Of a stretch of 64,000 nt of DNA, positions 42,080 to 50,154 are shown in pieces. The DNA lies in NCBI GenBank assembly GCA_009929375.1, contig SAAO01000010.1, positions 1-64,000 on the forward strand. The letters run 5' to 3'. The notes beneath the pieces are model-generated. The model saw only the letters and a list, made by a program, of their open reading frames with translations, was not told the DNA's origin and did no database searches. The position numbers and the translations under genes are program-made. Each line of letters starts with the position of its first letter. The stretch's first letter is position 1. This DNA comes from Bacteroidia bacterium (GTDB lineage Bacteria; Bacteroidota; Bacteroidia; Bacteroidales; Paludibacteraceae).

Positions 42080-43210
42080 ATGACTTTTGAACTTCAACAT
42101 AACGACCCACAATCGAAAGCGCGTGCCGGATTAATTACCACCGATCACGGGCAAATTGAAACGCCGATTTTCATGCCTGTGGGTACTGTGGCTTCGGTAA
42201 AAGCTGTGCATTTTCACGAACTTCGCGAGGATATCAAAGCACAGATTATTCTCGGAAATACTTATCATCTTTATCTCCGTCCGGGTATAGAAATTCTCGA
42301 ACAGGCCGGAGGTTTGCATAAATTTAATGGCTGGGATCGTCCGATATTGACTGATAGTGGCGGGTTTCAGGTTTTTTCGCTAACCGGAAACAGAAAACTC
42401 AACGAGGAAGGTGCCACTTTTCGTTCGCACATTGATGGTAGCAAGCATTTGTTTACACCTGAACGTGCTGTGGAAATTCAGCGTTCTATTGGTGCCGACA
42501 TTATTATGGCTTTCGATGAATGTACTCCCGGTGATGCCGATTACAATTATGCCAAAAAATCGATGGAACTTACGCATCGCTGGTTGGCGCGTGGCGTGAA
42601 GCATTTCGATGCTACAGAGCCAAAATATGGTTACTCGCAGACTTTTTTCCCCATTGTACAGGGTTGTGTGTATCCCGATTTACGTCGTCAGTCGGCTGAG
42701 TTTGTGGCTTCACAAAACCGTGAGGGAAATGCTATCGGCGGACTTGCAGTAGGTGAGCCTACCGAAAAGATGTACGAGATGATCGAAATTGTAAACGAAA
42801 TTCTGCCCGAAAACAAACCACGTTATCTGATGGGAGTTGGTACTCCGCAGAATATTCTGGAAGGTATTGAACGCGGCGTGGATATGTTTGATTGTGTAAT
42901 GCCAACCCGTAACGGTCGTAACGGAATGCTCTTTACATCGCAGGGAATCATGAATATGCGTAACGAGAAATGGAAAAACGATTTTTCGCCACTCGACGAA
43001 TTCGGAACGTCCTATGTCGATCGTGTGTACACCAAAGCTTATCTTCGTCACTTGTTTATCAGTAAAGAGCTGTTGGCCATGCAGATTGCTTCTATTCACA
43101 ATCTGGCTTTTTATCTGTGGCTCGTGGGCGAAGCGCGCAAACATATTATTGCAGGTGATTTCAGTCAGTGGAAACGTGGTATGATTGAACAATTGGGGCG
43201 CAGACTCTGA
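42080..43210 (+). CDS. tgt: tRNA-guanine transglycosylase, zinc-site-less form
   Basis: A 376-residue enzyme that exchanges guanine-34 for queuine precursor in GUN tRNAs. The TIM-barrel active-site blocks are intact: 'TDSGGFQVFSL' (with Asp), 'FDECTPGD', 'GGLAVGEPTEKMYE' and 'DCVMPTRNGRNG' with the nucleophilic aspartate. The C-terminal C-x-C-x2-C-x26-H zinc site is missing: the region E307-T318 reads EFGTSYVDRVYT. By spacing, G309, S311 and D314 stand where the three cysteines belong; H340 (in SIHNL) is kept. Bacteroidota Tgt proteins may share this. It begins in the second base after the TGATG repeat. Confidence 0.93.
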   Translation: MTFELQHNDPQSKARAGLITTDHGQIETPIFMPVGTVASVKAVHFHELREDIKAQIILGNTYHLYLRPGIEILEQAGGLHKFNGWDRPILTDSGGFQVFSLTGNRKLNEEGATFRSHIDGSKHLFTPERAVEIQRSIGADIIMAFDECTPGDADYNYAKKSMELTHRWLARGVKHFDATEPKYGYSQTFFPIVQGCVYPDLRRQSAEFVASQNREGNAIGGLAVGEPTEKMYEMIEIVNEILPENKPRYLMGVGTPQNILEGIERGVDMFDCVMPTRNGRNGMLFTSQGIMNMRNEKWKNDFSPLDEFGTSYVDRVYTKAYLRHLFISKELLAMQIASIHNLAFYLWLVGEARKHIIAGDFSQWKRGMIEQLGRRL

Positions 43211-43289
43211 TTTTTTGCTTTCGAACGCTAATGATTCGATAAATTGTGAAAAAATACTTCAAAAAATAAGTCACAATCAAAAATCTGAT

Positions 43290-43297
43290 TACTTTTA
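43290..43297 (+). promoter_or_regulatory. Weak -7 element of the LptF/G gene
   Basis: TACTTTTA, one base from consensus, 80 bases before the start codon. Confidence 0.4.
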
Positions 43298-43377
43298 CAC
43301 AAAATATCAGTCCGAGTATTTATATCACTCTGATTTAGGCAGTAATATTGTTTGAAACTGAAAAATAAACTTTCCAT

Positions 43378-44478
43378 ATGGGTTTTGACTATCGCAAAAT
43401 AGGATTGAAGCGAATTGATACTTATATTATCAAAAAGTTTCTGGGCACATATTTTTATTCTATAGTGCTGATTCTGAGTATTGCGGTAGTGTTTGACCTT
43501 ACCGAAAAGCTGGATAATTTTTTCGATAATAACGCACCTCTCAAAGCCATTGTTTTCGACTATTATATGGGTTTTATCCCGTTCTATATGAACATGTTCA
43601 GCCCGTTGTTTACTTTTATAGCCGTTATTTTCTTTACTTCGAAAATGGCTACAAATACCGAGATTATTGCAATTCTGGCGAGTGGTGTGAGTTTCCGCAG
43701 GTTAATGATGCCTTATTTGATTTCGGCGGCTGTCATTTCCGGTCTTGCTTTTGTGCTTGGTGGATATGTAATTCCACCTGCCAACGAAAAACTGCTCGAC
43801 TTCGAAGATAAGTACGTGAAGAAATTCAAATCGAACAATGCACGAAATGTGCAAATGGAGGTTGAGAAAGGCGTTATTCTGTATATTGAACGCTACGAAA
43901 TTTCCGAAAACAGAGGATATCGTTTCTCGCTCGAAAAATTTGATGGTAAATCGCTTGTATCGCGCCTGACGGCTGAAACCGTGACCTGGGATTCAGCTTA
44001 TAACTGGAAGATTACCAACTATATGCAGCGCGATTTCAATGGTATGCGCGAGAAACTTACGCGTGGCATCGATCTCGATACGGTGATTAATGTGCAGCCG
44101 CAGGAGTTTTTTATCAGTTCGAAGGAAAGTGCTCAAATGAATAATACACAGCTTCGGGAATATCTCAAAAGGCAAAAAAACAGAGGTGTTGGGAATATTC
44201 AGGCATTTGAGGACGAGTATTACAAACGATATTCGATGCCATTGGCCGCTTTTATCATGACTTTGATTGGTGTGTCGCTTTCTTCGCGAAAAGTCAGGGG
44301 AGGAATGGGACTGCATCTTGGGATAGGACTTGCGCTCAGTTCATTGTACATTCTGTTTTCCACGCTGTCCACCACCTTTTCGGTGAGTGGCGCTATGTCG
44401 CCCTTCGCTGCAGTGTGGTTACCAAACTTTGTCTTTTTGCTGGTAGGTATATATCTTTACCGTACAGCTCCGAAATAA
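43378..44478 (+). CDS. LptF/LptG-family lipopolysaccharide export permease
   Basis: A 366-residue inner-membrane protein of the YjgP/YjgQ family. Three N-terminal transmembrane helices (about 20-40, 60-85, 105-125), a periplasmic beta-jellyroll domain (about 140-270, 'VEKGVILYIERYEISENRGYR'), and three C-terminal helices. 'NTEIIAILASGVSFRRLMMP' is the coupling-helix block that touches the LptB ATPase. It extracts LPS from the inner membrane as part of LptBFG. It cannot be assigned as F or G alone; the partner gene is not adjacent. Followed by a bidirectional terminator shared with mgsA. Confidence 0.9.
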   Translation: MGFDYRKIGLKRIDTYIIKKFLGTYFYSIVLILSIAVVFDLTEKLDNFFDNNAPLKAIVFDYYMGFIPFYMNMFSPLFTFIAVIFFTSKMATNTEIIAILASGVSFRRLMMPYLISAAVISGLAFVLGGYVIPPANEKLLDFEDKYVKKFKSNNARNVQMEVEKGVILYIERYEISENRGYRFSLEKFDGKSLVSRLTAETVTWDSAYNWKITNYMQRDFNGMREKLTRGIDLDTVINVQPQEFFISSKESAQMNNTQLREYLKRQKNRGVGNIQAFEDEYYKRYSMPLAAFIMTLIGVSLSSRKVRGGMGLHLGIGLALSSLYILFSTLSTTFSVSGAMSPFAAVWLPNFVFLLVGIYLYRTAPK

Positions 44479-44495
44479 CACAAAAAACTCCCGGC

Positions 44496-44540
44496 AAAAA
44501 TAAAGGGGAGTGACTTTACAGAGTCACTCCCCTTTTATTT
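44496..44540. terminator. Bidirectional terminator between lptF/G and mgsA
   Basis: AAAGGGGAGTGACT (44501-44514) with AGTCACTCCCCTTTT (44521-44535), six-base loop, A/T runs on both sides, and an outer CCGGC/GCCGG pair. Serves both convergent genes. Confidence 0.92.
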
Positions 44541-44553
44541 TGAGGGCCGGGTA

Positions 44554-44997
44554 TCAGCGGTCGAATTTAATGTATTTGGGTTCGGTGGGTTCGTAGTCGT
44601 CGTTATCCCACAGGGTACTGGTGATCATCAGATCGGCACTGTATCGGTTACAGGCTATGGGCACATTGTGAACGCGGCACTGACGGAGCAACATTTGAAT
44701 ATCGGCTTCGTGAGGCTGTGCATTGAGGTCGTCGATCAGGAAAACGGCGAGGTTGATTTGTTTGCGTACCACAAGGGCTGCAATTTCGGCATCGCCTCCC
44801 ATAGGACCCGAGTTCATACGGGTAATGTCGGCCTCCACTCCCACTCTTTCGAATGCTTCCTGTATAAGACCTCCTGTGGTTCCGGTACATATAATTTTAT
44901 GTTTGGCCAGCATTTCGGCATTGTGCACTGCCCATTCCACCATGTCGGACTTGCGGCGATCGTGTGCAACCAAAGCGATAGTCAGTTGCTTTTTCAT
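44554..44997 (-). CDS. mgsA: Methylglyoxal synthase
   Basis: A 147-residue cytoplasmic enzyme converting dihydroxyacetone phosphate to methylglyoxal and phosphate, a bypass used when sugar phosphates build up. Family blocks: 'IALVAHDRRKSDMVEW' with the Asp pair region, 'CTGTTGGLIQEA' phosphate loop, 'NSGPMGGDAEIAALV' with the catalytic Asp, and 'IPIACN'-type 'NVPIACNRYSAD'. The ATG at 45021 lies just after the -7 element at 45026-45033, at or before the expected transcript start, so the ATG at 44997 (MKKQLTIALVAHD) is better. Single gene. Confidence 0.92.
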   Translation of the reverse strand: MKKQLTIALVAHDRRKSDMVEWAVHNAEMLAKHKIICTGTTGGLIQEAFERVGVEADITRMNSGPMGGDAEIAALVVRKQINLAVFLIDDLNAQPHEADIQMLLRQCRVHNVPIACNRYSADLMITSTLWDNDDYEPTEPKYIKFDR

Positions 44998-45025
44998 ATT
45001 GCTTATATTCTCTGTTTTCATATCG

Positions 45026-45033
45026 CAAAGTTA
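45026..45033 (-). promoter_or_regulatory. -7 element of mgsA
   Basis: Minus-strand TAACTTTG followed by CG, a perfect TAnnTTTG match, 28 bases before the chosen start at 44997. Confidence 0.7.
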
Positions 45034-45170
45034 AGCATATTTTTAAAACAGAGAAAGGTTGGAGGAAAAACTTAGCAGACTAAGACTCCAATGGGAGTTT
45101 TGAAGTAAGATTTGAACATGATAAATAGCAAATTTACAAAAAAAAATAACTTCATTTCATGAATGATGCT

Positions 45171-45178
45171 TATCTTTA
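45171..45178 (+). promoter_or_regulatory. Near-match -7 element of the CDF gene
   Basis: TATCTTTA, one base from TAnnTTTG, 24 bases before the start codon. Confidence 0.5.
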
Positions 45179-45202
45179 CAGATCAAAAAAAAGTCATTAA
45201 AA

Positions 45203-46099
45203 ATGGGAGACGAACGCAGTAAGATAGCCCGCAGGGTAACGTGGGTAGGTTTTTTTATGAATCTTGCGCTAACGATATTTAAACTGACAGCCGGGATATT
45301 GGGAAAAAGTACAGCTATGGTGGCAGATGCGATACACTCGCTATCGGATTTTGTGACCGATGTGATTGTGATTGTATTTATAGGTATATCGGGGAAGGCG
45401 AAGGACGAAGACCACAAGTACGGGCACGGTAAGTATGAAACATTTGCAACGCTGCTGATAAGTCTGGCCCTGCTGTTAGTGGGTGGCGGCATTATGTACA
45501 GTGGTATAAAAAACTGTATCAAGGCGCTGAATGGAGAGCTTCTTGCAGAGCCGGGTATGCTGGCGCTTTACGCTGCGCTGATATCGATAGTGCTGAAGGA
45601 AGGGCTGTACCGGTACACAAAAATTGCGGGTGAAAAGATCGACAGTCAGGCAGTGATTGCGAATGCCTGGCATCACAGAAGCGATGCATTTTCGTCGGTG
45701 GGGACAGCTCTGGGTATATCGGGCGCTATTTTTCTGGGTGAATCGTGGCGTATACTCGACCCGCTGGCCGGGATAGTGGTAAGTGTGTTTATTATAAAAG
45801 TGGCCTTAGAGCTGGGTATGCCAAGTGTGCATGAATTGCTTGAGAAAGCCCTGCCTGTGGCTACAGAAAACGAAATAGTACAAATTATAGAGTCGAACGA
45901 AGAGATTAAGGCACATCACAATCTGAAAACGCGTAAAATAGGAAATGTGTATGCCATTGATGTACATATTAAAATGGACCGTGATATCAGTTTTGTGCAT
46001 TCGCACGATATAGCCAGTGATCTGGAGAAGAAGCTCAGGGAGCGCTTTGGCGAGCAAACCATAACGAATATACATACCGAGCCACTGAGGACTGTGTGA
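45203..46099 (+). CDS. Cation diffusion facilitator, probable zinc exporter
   Basis: A 298-residue inner-membrane antiporter with six helices and a C-terminal cytoplasmic ferredoxin-like domain (about 210-295). The transport site is seen in helix 2 ('VADAIHSLSDFVTD', HxxxD) and helix 5 ('NAWHHRSDAFSS', HxxxD); this His/Asp arrangement fits zinc or cadmium better than manganese or iron. The cytoplasmic domain carries 'HHNLKTRKIGNVYAIDVHI' with extra His. It exports divalent metal against protons. Single gene with a near-consensus -7 element and a terminator. Confidence 0.92.
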   Translation: MGDERSKIARRVTWVGFFMNLALTIFKLTAGILGKSTAMVADAIHSLSDFVTDVIVIVFIGISGKAKDEDHKYGHGKYETFATLLISLALLLVGGGIMYSGIKNCIKALNGELLAEPGMLALYAALISIVLKEGLYRYTKIAGEKIDSQAVIANAWHHRSDAFSSVGTALGISGAIFLGESWRILDPLAGIVVSVFIIKVALELGMPSVHELLEKALPVATENEIVQIIESNEEIKAHHNLKTRKIGNVYAIDVHIKMDRDISFVHSHDIASDLEKKLRERFGEQTITNIHTEPLRTV

Positions 46100-46121
46100 G
46101 CGATGGTTTGATACAGCAATA

Positions 46122-46162
46122 TAAAAAAACGGAATGCAAAATAATATGCATTCCATTTTTTT
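46122..46162. terminator. Bidirectional terminator between the CDF and Wzz-like genes
   Basis: GGAATGCA (46131-46138) with TGCATTCC (46147-46154), A run before and T run after. Serves the two convergent genes. Confidence 0.88.
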
Positions 46163-46195
46163 AGTGATATGTGATGGTTTATGTGATAATGATAT

Positions 46196-47167
46196 TTAAT
46201 TGTTTCCTTTGAGGAAAGCCATAATTCGTGAAATACTTTCGACAAAGCCTGCGAGCAGTAATCCGGCTACAAGACCAATAAGCATACCGTACATAGCATA
46301 TTCCATGCGTCCGTTGACCGGTTGAGGCGAAACCACAAGCGAAGAAGGTATTTCGACCGGATTGGTGAAGCGCGATAGTTTGAGCTGGGCAGCGTTACGG
46401 AGTTCCTGAATGCGCATCAAATCGCCGTAAAAGAGCTGTTTGCGCTGTTCACCCATGATAAGAGAGTTTTTTTCGAAGCTCAGTTGCGCGTTGTCCTTTT
46501 CCCTGAAATAATACATAGCTGCCAGACTGTCGATACGGTTCAACTCTCTGTCGCAAATGCTGATCTGATTTTTGAGGTCGTTGATCCGGGCATTGTACTG
46601 TGACAGAATCACTGCATTGCTATTGAGGTAGTTGAGCATAGCCTTTTCGACTACATTGACCTGAGCGATATTTTTTGTTTTGAGGCGGATATGTACTCTG
46701 TCTCGCATACGGACATTCATGGTATCGGTGAGCGAATGTGAGTCAAGATAATCAACCTTGTCGGCCACACTGTCGCGCATATAATCGATCATATAGTAAG
46801 CAGCGAGCTGTACGATATTATCGGCCACAGAATCGGGCAGATTGAGTTTTCCGGTAAGCGAGGTATACGGATTGCGCGGATCGGAGTTTTCGAGTTGACG
46901 AAAAACCTGACGAACTGTTTGTGCATCGGCTCCCAGAATAAGGGCTGTACCTTCGGCCTTGTAGATACGGGCTGCAGGACGTGAGAGGTAAAGCCCCACA
47001 GCAACTCCTGCTACGACAGTGGCTGCCACATACCATTTGCGACGGTAGATAAGTCGCGACAGTTTGCCCATGTAAACCAGTAAACCATGAAAAACTTTAC
47101 GCAACCAGGCGAAAAGTATCGAAAAAAGATCCAGTAAATTAATCTCGCTTTGTTTTTTTTCTTCCAT
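46196..47167 (-). CDS. Wzz-like chain-length-determinant-type membrane protein
   Basis: A 323-residue inner-membrane protein with two helices: one at about 45-65 ('WYVAATVVAGVAVGLYL') and one near the C-terminus ('AMYGMLIGLVAGLLLAGFV'), enclosing a helical periplasmic domain with two long helices (about 180-250). This is the Wzz topology, without a kinase domain. The closest family is chain-length or co-polymerase proteins, but no polysaccharide genes are adjacent and its partner is unknown. The frame opens at a TTG (47182); the ATG at 47167 (MEEKKQSEINLLDL) is preferred. It follows the rhomboid gene by 23 bases. Confidence 0.7.
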   Translation of the reverse strand: MEEKKQSEINLLDLFSILFAWLRKVFHGLLVYMGKLSRLIYRRKWYVAATVVAGVAVGLYLSRPAARIYKAEGTALILGADAQTVRQVFRQLENSDPRNPYTSLTGKLNLPDSVADNIVQLAAYYMIDYMRDSVADKVDYLDSHSLTDTMNVRMRDRVHIRLKTKNIAQVNVVEKAMLNYLNSNAVILSQYNARINDLKNQISICDRELNRIDSLAAMYYFREKDNAQLSFEKNSLIMGEQRKQLFYGDLMRIQELRNAAQLKLSRFTNPVEIPSSLVVSPQPVNGRMEYAMYGMLIGLVAGLLLAGFVESISRIMAFLKGNN

Positions 47168-47190
47168 AATATTTAATCGCAATAATATTT

Positions 47191-47868
47191 TTAGTCTTTA
47201 TCCTGTTCAGTTTCATTTTCGGCCCAGTAAGGAGGCTCATCACCCTCGGGCTCCTCTTCATCGTCCCAGACTTTTACGGGGCGCTGAGGACCCTGTTTAT
47301 AAAAAACAGCGGCAAATATCAATCCCGAAATACCTCCGGCCAAATGTCCTTCCCACGACACGGGGTCGTTGGCCTGCCACGGAAATAAGTGCCAGAACAT
47401 ATTGCCATAGAGCAATGTAACGACAAACGAAATGGCGATAAGTGAAATGTGACGCCGCATCAATCCGCTGAAAAACAGAAACGAAGCGAGGGCATACACC
47501 AATCCGCTTGCACCTATATGCCAGCTTTCGCGACCCACAACCCACAGAAGGAAACCACTACTGATATAAAGCAGGAGGAATACCCTGTTGGCAATTTGTT
47601 TGTAAAAATAATACAATGCCGCCGATAATACAAAAAAAGAAATTGTATTATTCAATAAATGTGACCATCCCGAATGCACAAAAACATAGCTGAACACATT
47701 CCACAGCCTGCTCAGATCGCGCGGATATACTCCAGCTTTATGAAAATCCCAATCCATTCCCTTTTCGAGAATAAAGACCAGAAACATAAATAAAGTCAGA
47801 ACGGCGGGGATAAAAACCGTATAAAAAATTCGTCGTATTCCCTGCTGTTTGTTTTCGTTGTTTTGCAT
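47191..47868 (-). CDS. Rhomboid-family intramembrane serine protease
   Basis: A 225-residue membrane protease with six to seven helices. The catalytic dyad is visible: the nucleophile in 'IGASGLVYAL' (GxSG) and the histidine in 'EGHLAGGISG' of a later helix. 'GWSHLLNNTISFFVL' is the conserved HLxxN oxyanion block. The soluble tail is acidic ('DEEEPEGDEPPYW'). It cleaves membrane proteins within the bilayer; substrates unknown. The frame reaches to 47946, but family N-termini begin near the first helix, so the ATG at 47868 (MQNNENKQQGIRRIFYT) is preferred over 47946 and 47931. Upstream of the Wzz-like gene in one transcript. Confidence 0.87.
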   Translation of the reverse strand: MQNNENKQQGIRRIFYTVFIPAVLTLFMFLVFILEKGMDWDFHKAGVYPRDLSRLWNVFSYVFVHSGWSHLLNNTISFFVLSAALYYFYKQIANRVFLLLYISSGFLLWVVGRESWHIGASGLVYALASFLFFSGLMRRHISLIAISFVVTLLYGNMFWHLFPWQANDPVSWEGHLAGGISGLIFAAVFYKQGPQRPVKVWDDEEEPEGDEPPYWAENETEQDKD

Positions 47869-48052
47869 CTCAGCTATTTTGTGATATACAAATTTACGGT
47901 TTTTTCTAAATGATAACGTATATTTTTTCATTAAATTATGTAGCATGTTTTAAAAGTTTAAATCCTCTAAAGCTAAAATTCATATATACAGAGCATAAGA
48001 AAATATGGGTTGGGACATATTCCTGCATAATATTACAGTTATTGAAATATGC

Positions 48053-48060
48053 TAATTTTG
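48053..48060 (+). promoter_or_regulatory. -7 element of the glycogen operon
   Basis: TAATTTTG, a perfect TAnnTTTG match, about 150 bases before the debranching-enzyme start. The leader is AT-rich without obvious structure. Confidence 0.6.
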
Positions 48061-48207
48061 ATTAGAATTCATTTTGTAATTACAATAATTTTAAATAAAT
48101 TGCGAACCAATTCAGACAAAAGAATACAATCTGAAAAAACAAATATAAAGGTCACCCTTTCGTTTTTTTACTCCTGTTGCAAGTTTACAATATAACACTA
48201 ATACTAT

Positions 48208-50139
48208 ATGAGTTACCTCAATTTTGATAAAGCGCTGTTGATGAATCTTGAAAGATCGTTATCGAAAGAAATGATCCGTACAAATCGGGCAGGAGCTTAT
48301 AACAGTACCACACTAATCGATTGTAATACCCGCAAATATCACGGCCAGCTGGTAATTCCGCTTCCCGGGATAGACGATTCGAATCATGTATTGCTCTCGT
48401 CGCTCGACGAAACAGTGATTCAGCATGGAGCGGAGTTTAATCTGGGTATTCACAAGTACGATGGAAATAATTTCAGTCCCAACGGACACAAATATATCCG
48501 CCAGTTCGACTGTGAAGTGATTTCGCGCACGGTTTACCGCGTGGGTGGTGTTGTGCTGTCGAAAGAACGTATGCTTGTGTCGTTCGAACCCCGTGTATTG
48601 TTTAAATACACATTGCTCGATGCACACTCTCCCACTACGCTGCGATTCAAACCTTTTCTGGCATTCCGCAGTGTAAATGAGCTTACGCATCAAAACGACA
48701 GGGCTGACAGCTCGTACACTGAAGTTGGTAATGGCATTAGCACTTGCCTTTACGACAACTATCCATGTCTTTTTATGCAGTTCTCGAAAAAGAACACCTA
48801 CGTTCACAACCCCGACTGGTACAAAAATATTGAATACTATAAGGAAAAGGAAAGAGGATACGAATATCTCGAAGATCTTTTGGTGCCGGGCTATTTCGAA
48901 TTGCCTATAAAAAAAGGTGAATCCATAATTTTTTCTGCAGGTATTACCGAAGTATCGCCCCGTAAACTGACACAGTTGTGGGATACCGAACTTGAGAGAC
49001 GACATTCGCGAACCGACATGTTCAGCTGTCTGAAAAATTCGGCTCAGCAGTTTTACAAACGCGAAGGCGATCGGACTTATCTGCTGGCAGGCTATCCGTG
49101 GTTCGGAGCACGCGCCCGTGATCAGTTTGTGGCGCTGCCCGGTTGCACACTGACCATCGACCGTATGGATTATTTCGACGACATAATGAAAACATCGCTG
49201 GATGAAGTCAGTAAATTTATGTCGGGAAAAACTGAAGGCATTAAACTTCAGGGCATTGACGAGCCGGACGTATTGCTTTGGCTACTCTGGACATTTCAGC
49301 AATACGCCAAAACGGTTTCGATAGAAAAGGCAGCCGAACGGTTTTCAGAAACAGCCACTGAAATTGTAGCATTTATACGTAAACAAAAACATCCGAACCT
49401 GTTTTTACATAACAATGGATTGTTGTATGTGAATGGTACTGAAAAACCAGCCACATGGATGAATGCCACCGAAGATGGCTTGCCAATTACGCCACGCACA
49501 GGCTATGTAGTGGAAATAAATGCTTTGTGGTACAACTGTCTGAAGTTTACAGCCGAGCTAACGCGCACGGCAGGCAACGAACATTCGGCCGACCTGCTCG
49601 ACTATCAGGCTGAAATGGCCCGCGAGTCGTTTGTACAAACATTCTGGAACGGCACTTACCTATACGATTATGTGGTGGGCACTTACAATGACCCTGAAGT
49701 ACGTCCTAATATGATTTTGGCAGTAGCGCTGCCATATTCGCCGCTCGACCGCCAGCAACAGAAATCGGTACTGGATATCACCACCCGCGAACTTCTGACC
49801 CCCAAAGGCCTGAGAACGATAAGTCCTAAAAGCGGTTCGTACCGTCCGGTTTACATAGGCGGAATGCTCGAACGAAACAGAAATTATCACAACGGACCGG
49901 TATGGCCCTGCACTTTCGGAGCCTTTGCCGCAGCATATCTGCGCATTTACAAGGAAAGTGGAAAATCGTTTATTGAACGTATGTTGCTTGGTTTCGAAGC
50001 CGAAATGACGGAATTGTGTGTGGGTACTATTCCTGAACTTTTCGACGGAAATCCACCATTCAAAGGACACGGAGGAATGTCGTTTGCCATGAGTGTGGCC
50101 GAGGTATTGAGAGTTTTGAAATTGTTGAAAAAGTACTAA
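48208..50139 (+). CDS. Glycogen debranching enzyme, amylo-alpha-1,6-glucosidase (GH133)
   Basis: A 643-residue cytoplasmic protein with an N-terminal beta domain (about 1-250; 'TNRAGAYNSTTLIDCNTRKYHGQLV') and an alpha/alpha-barrel (about 270-640). Blocks of the family: 'LAGYPWFGARARDQFVALPG', 'TPRTGYVVEINALWYN', 'HNGPVWPCTFGAFAAAY'. It removes alpha-1,6 branches from glycogen. The 'TWMN' motif at 416-419 has asparagine where archaeal and other homologues have aspartate (TWMD); whether this residue is catalytic I cannot confirm. First of three glycogen genes; the GT4 gene starts 15 bases after its stop. Confidence 0.9.
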   Translation: MSYLNFDKALLMNLERSLSKEMIRTNRAGAYNSTTLIDCNTRKYHGQLVIPLPGIDDSNHVLLSSLDETVIQHGAEFNLGIHKYDGNNFSPNGHKYIRQFDCEVISRTVYRVGGVVLSKERMLVSFEPRVLFKYTLLDAHSPTTLRFKPFLAFRSVNELTHQNDRADSSYTEVGNGISTCLYDNYPCLFMQFSKKNTYVHNPDWYKNIEYYKEKERGYEYLEDLLVPGYFELPIKKGESIIFSAGITEVSPRKLTQLWDTELERRHSRTDMFSCLKNSAQQFYKREGDRTYLLAGYPWFGARARDQFVALPGCTLTIDRMDYFDDIMKTSLDEVSKFMSGKTEGIKLQGIDEPDVLLWLLWTFQQYAKTVSIEKAAERFSETATEIVAFIRKQKHPNLFLHNNGLLYVNGTEKPATWMNATEDGLPITPRTGYVVEINALWYNCLKFTAELTRTAGNEHSADLLDYQAEMARESFVQTFWNGTYLYDYVVGTYNDPEVRPNMILAVALPYSPLDRQQQKSVLDITTRELLTPKGLRTISPKSGSYRPVYIGGMLERNRNYHNGPVWPCTFGAFAAAYLRIYKESGKSFIERMLLGFEAEMTELCVGTIPELFDGNPPFKGHGGMSFAMSVAEVLRVLKLLKKY

Positions 50140-50154
50140 AACTAATTGTTGAAA

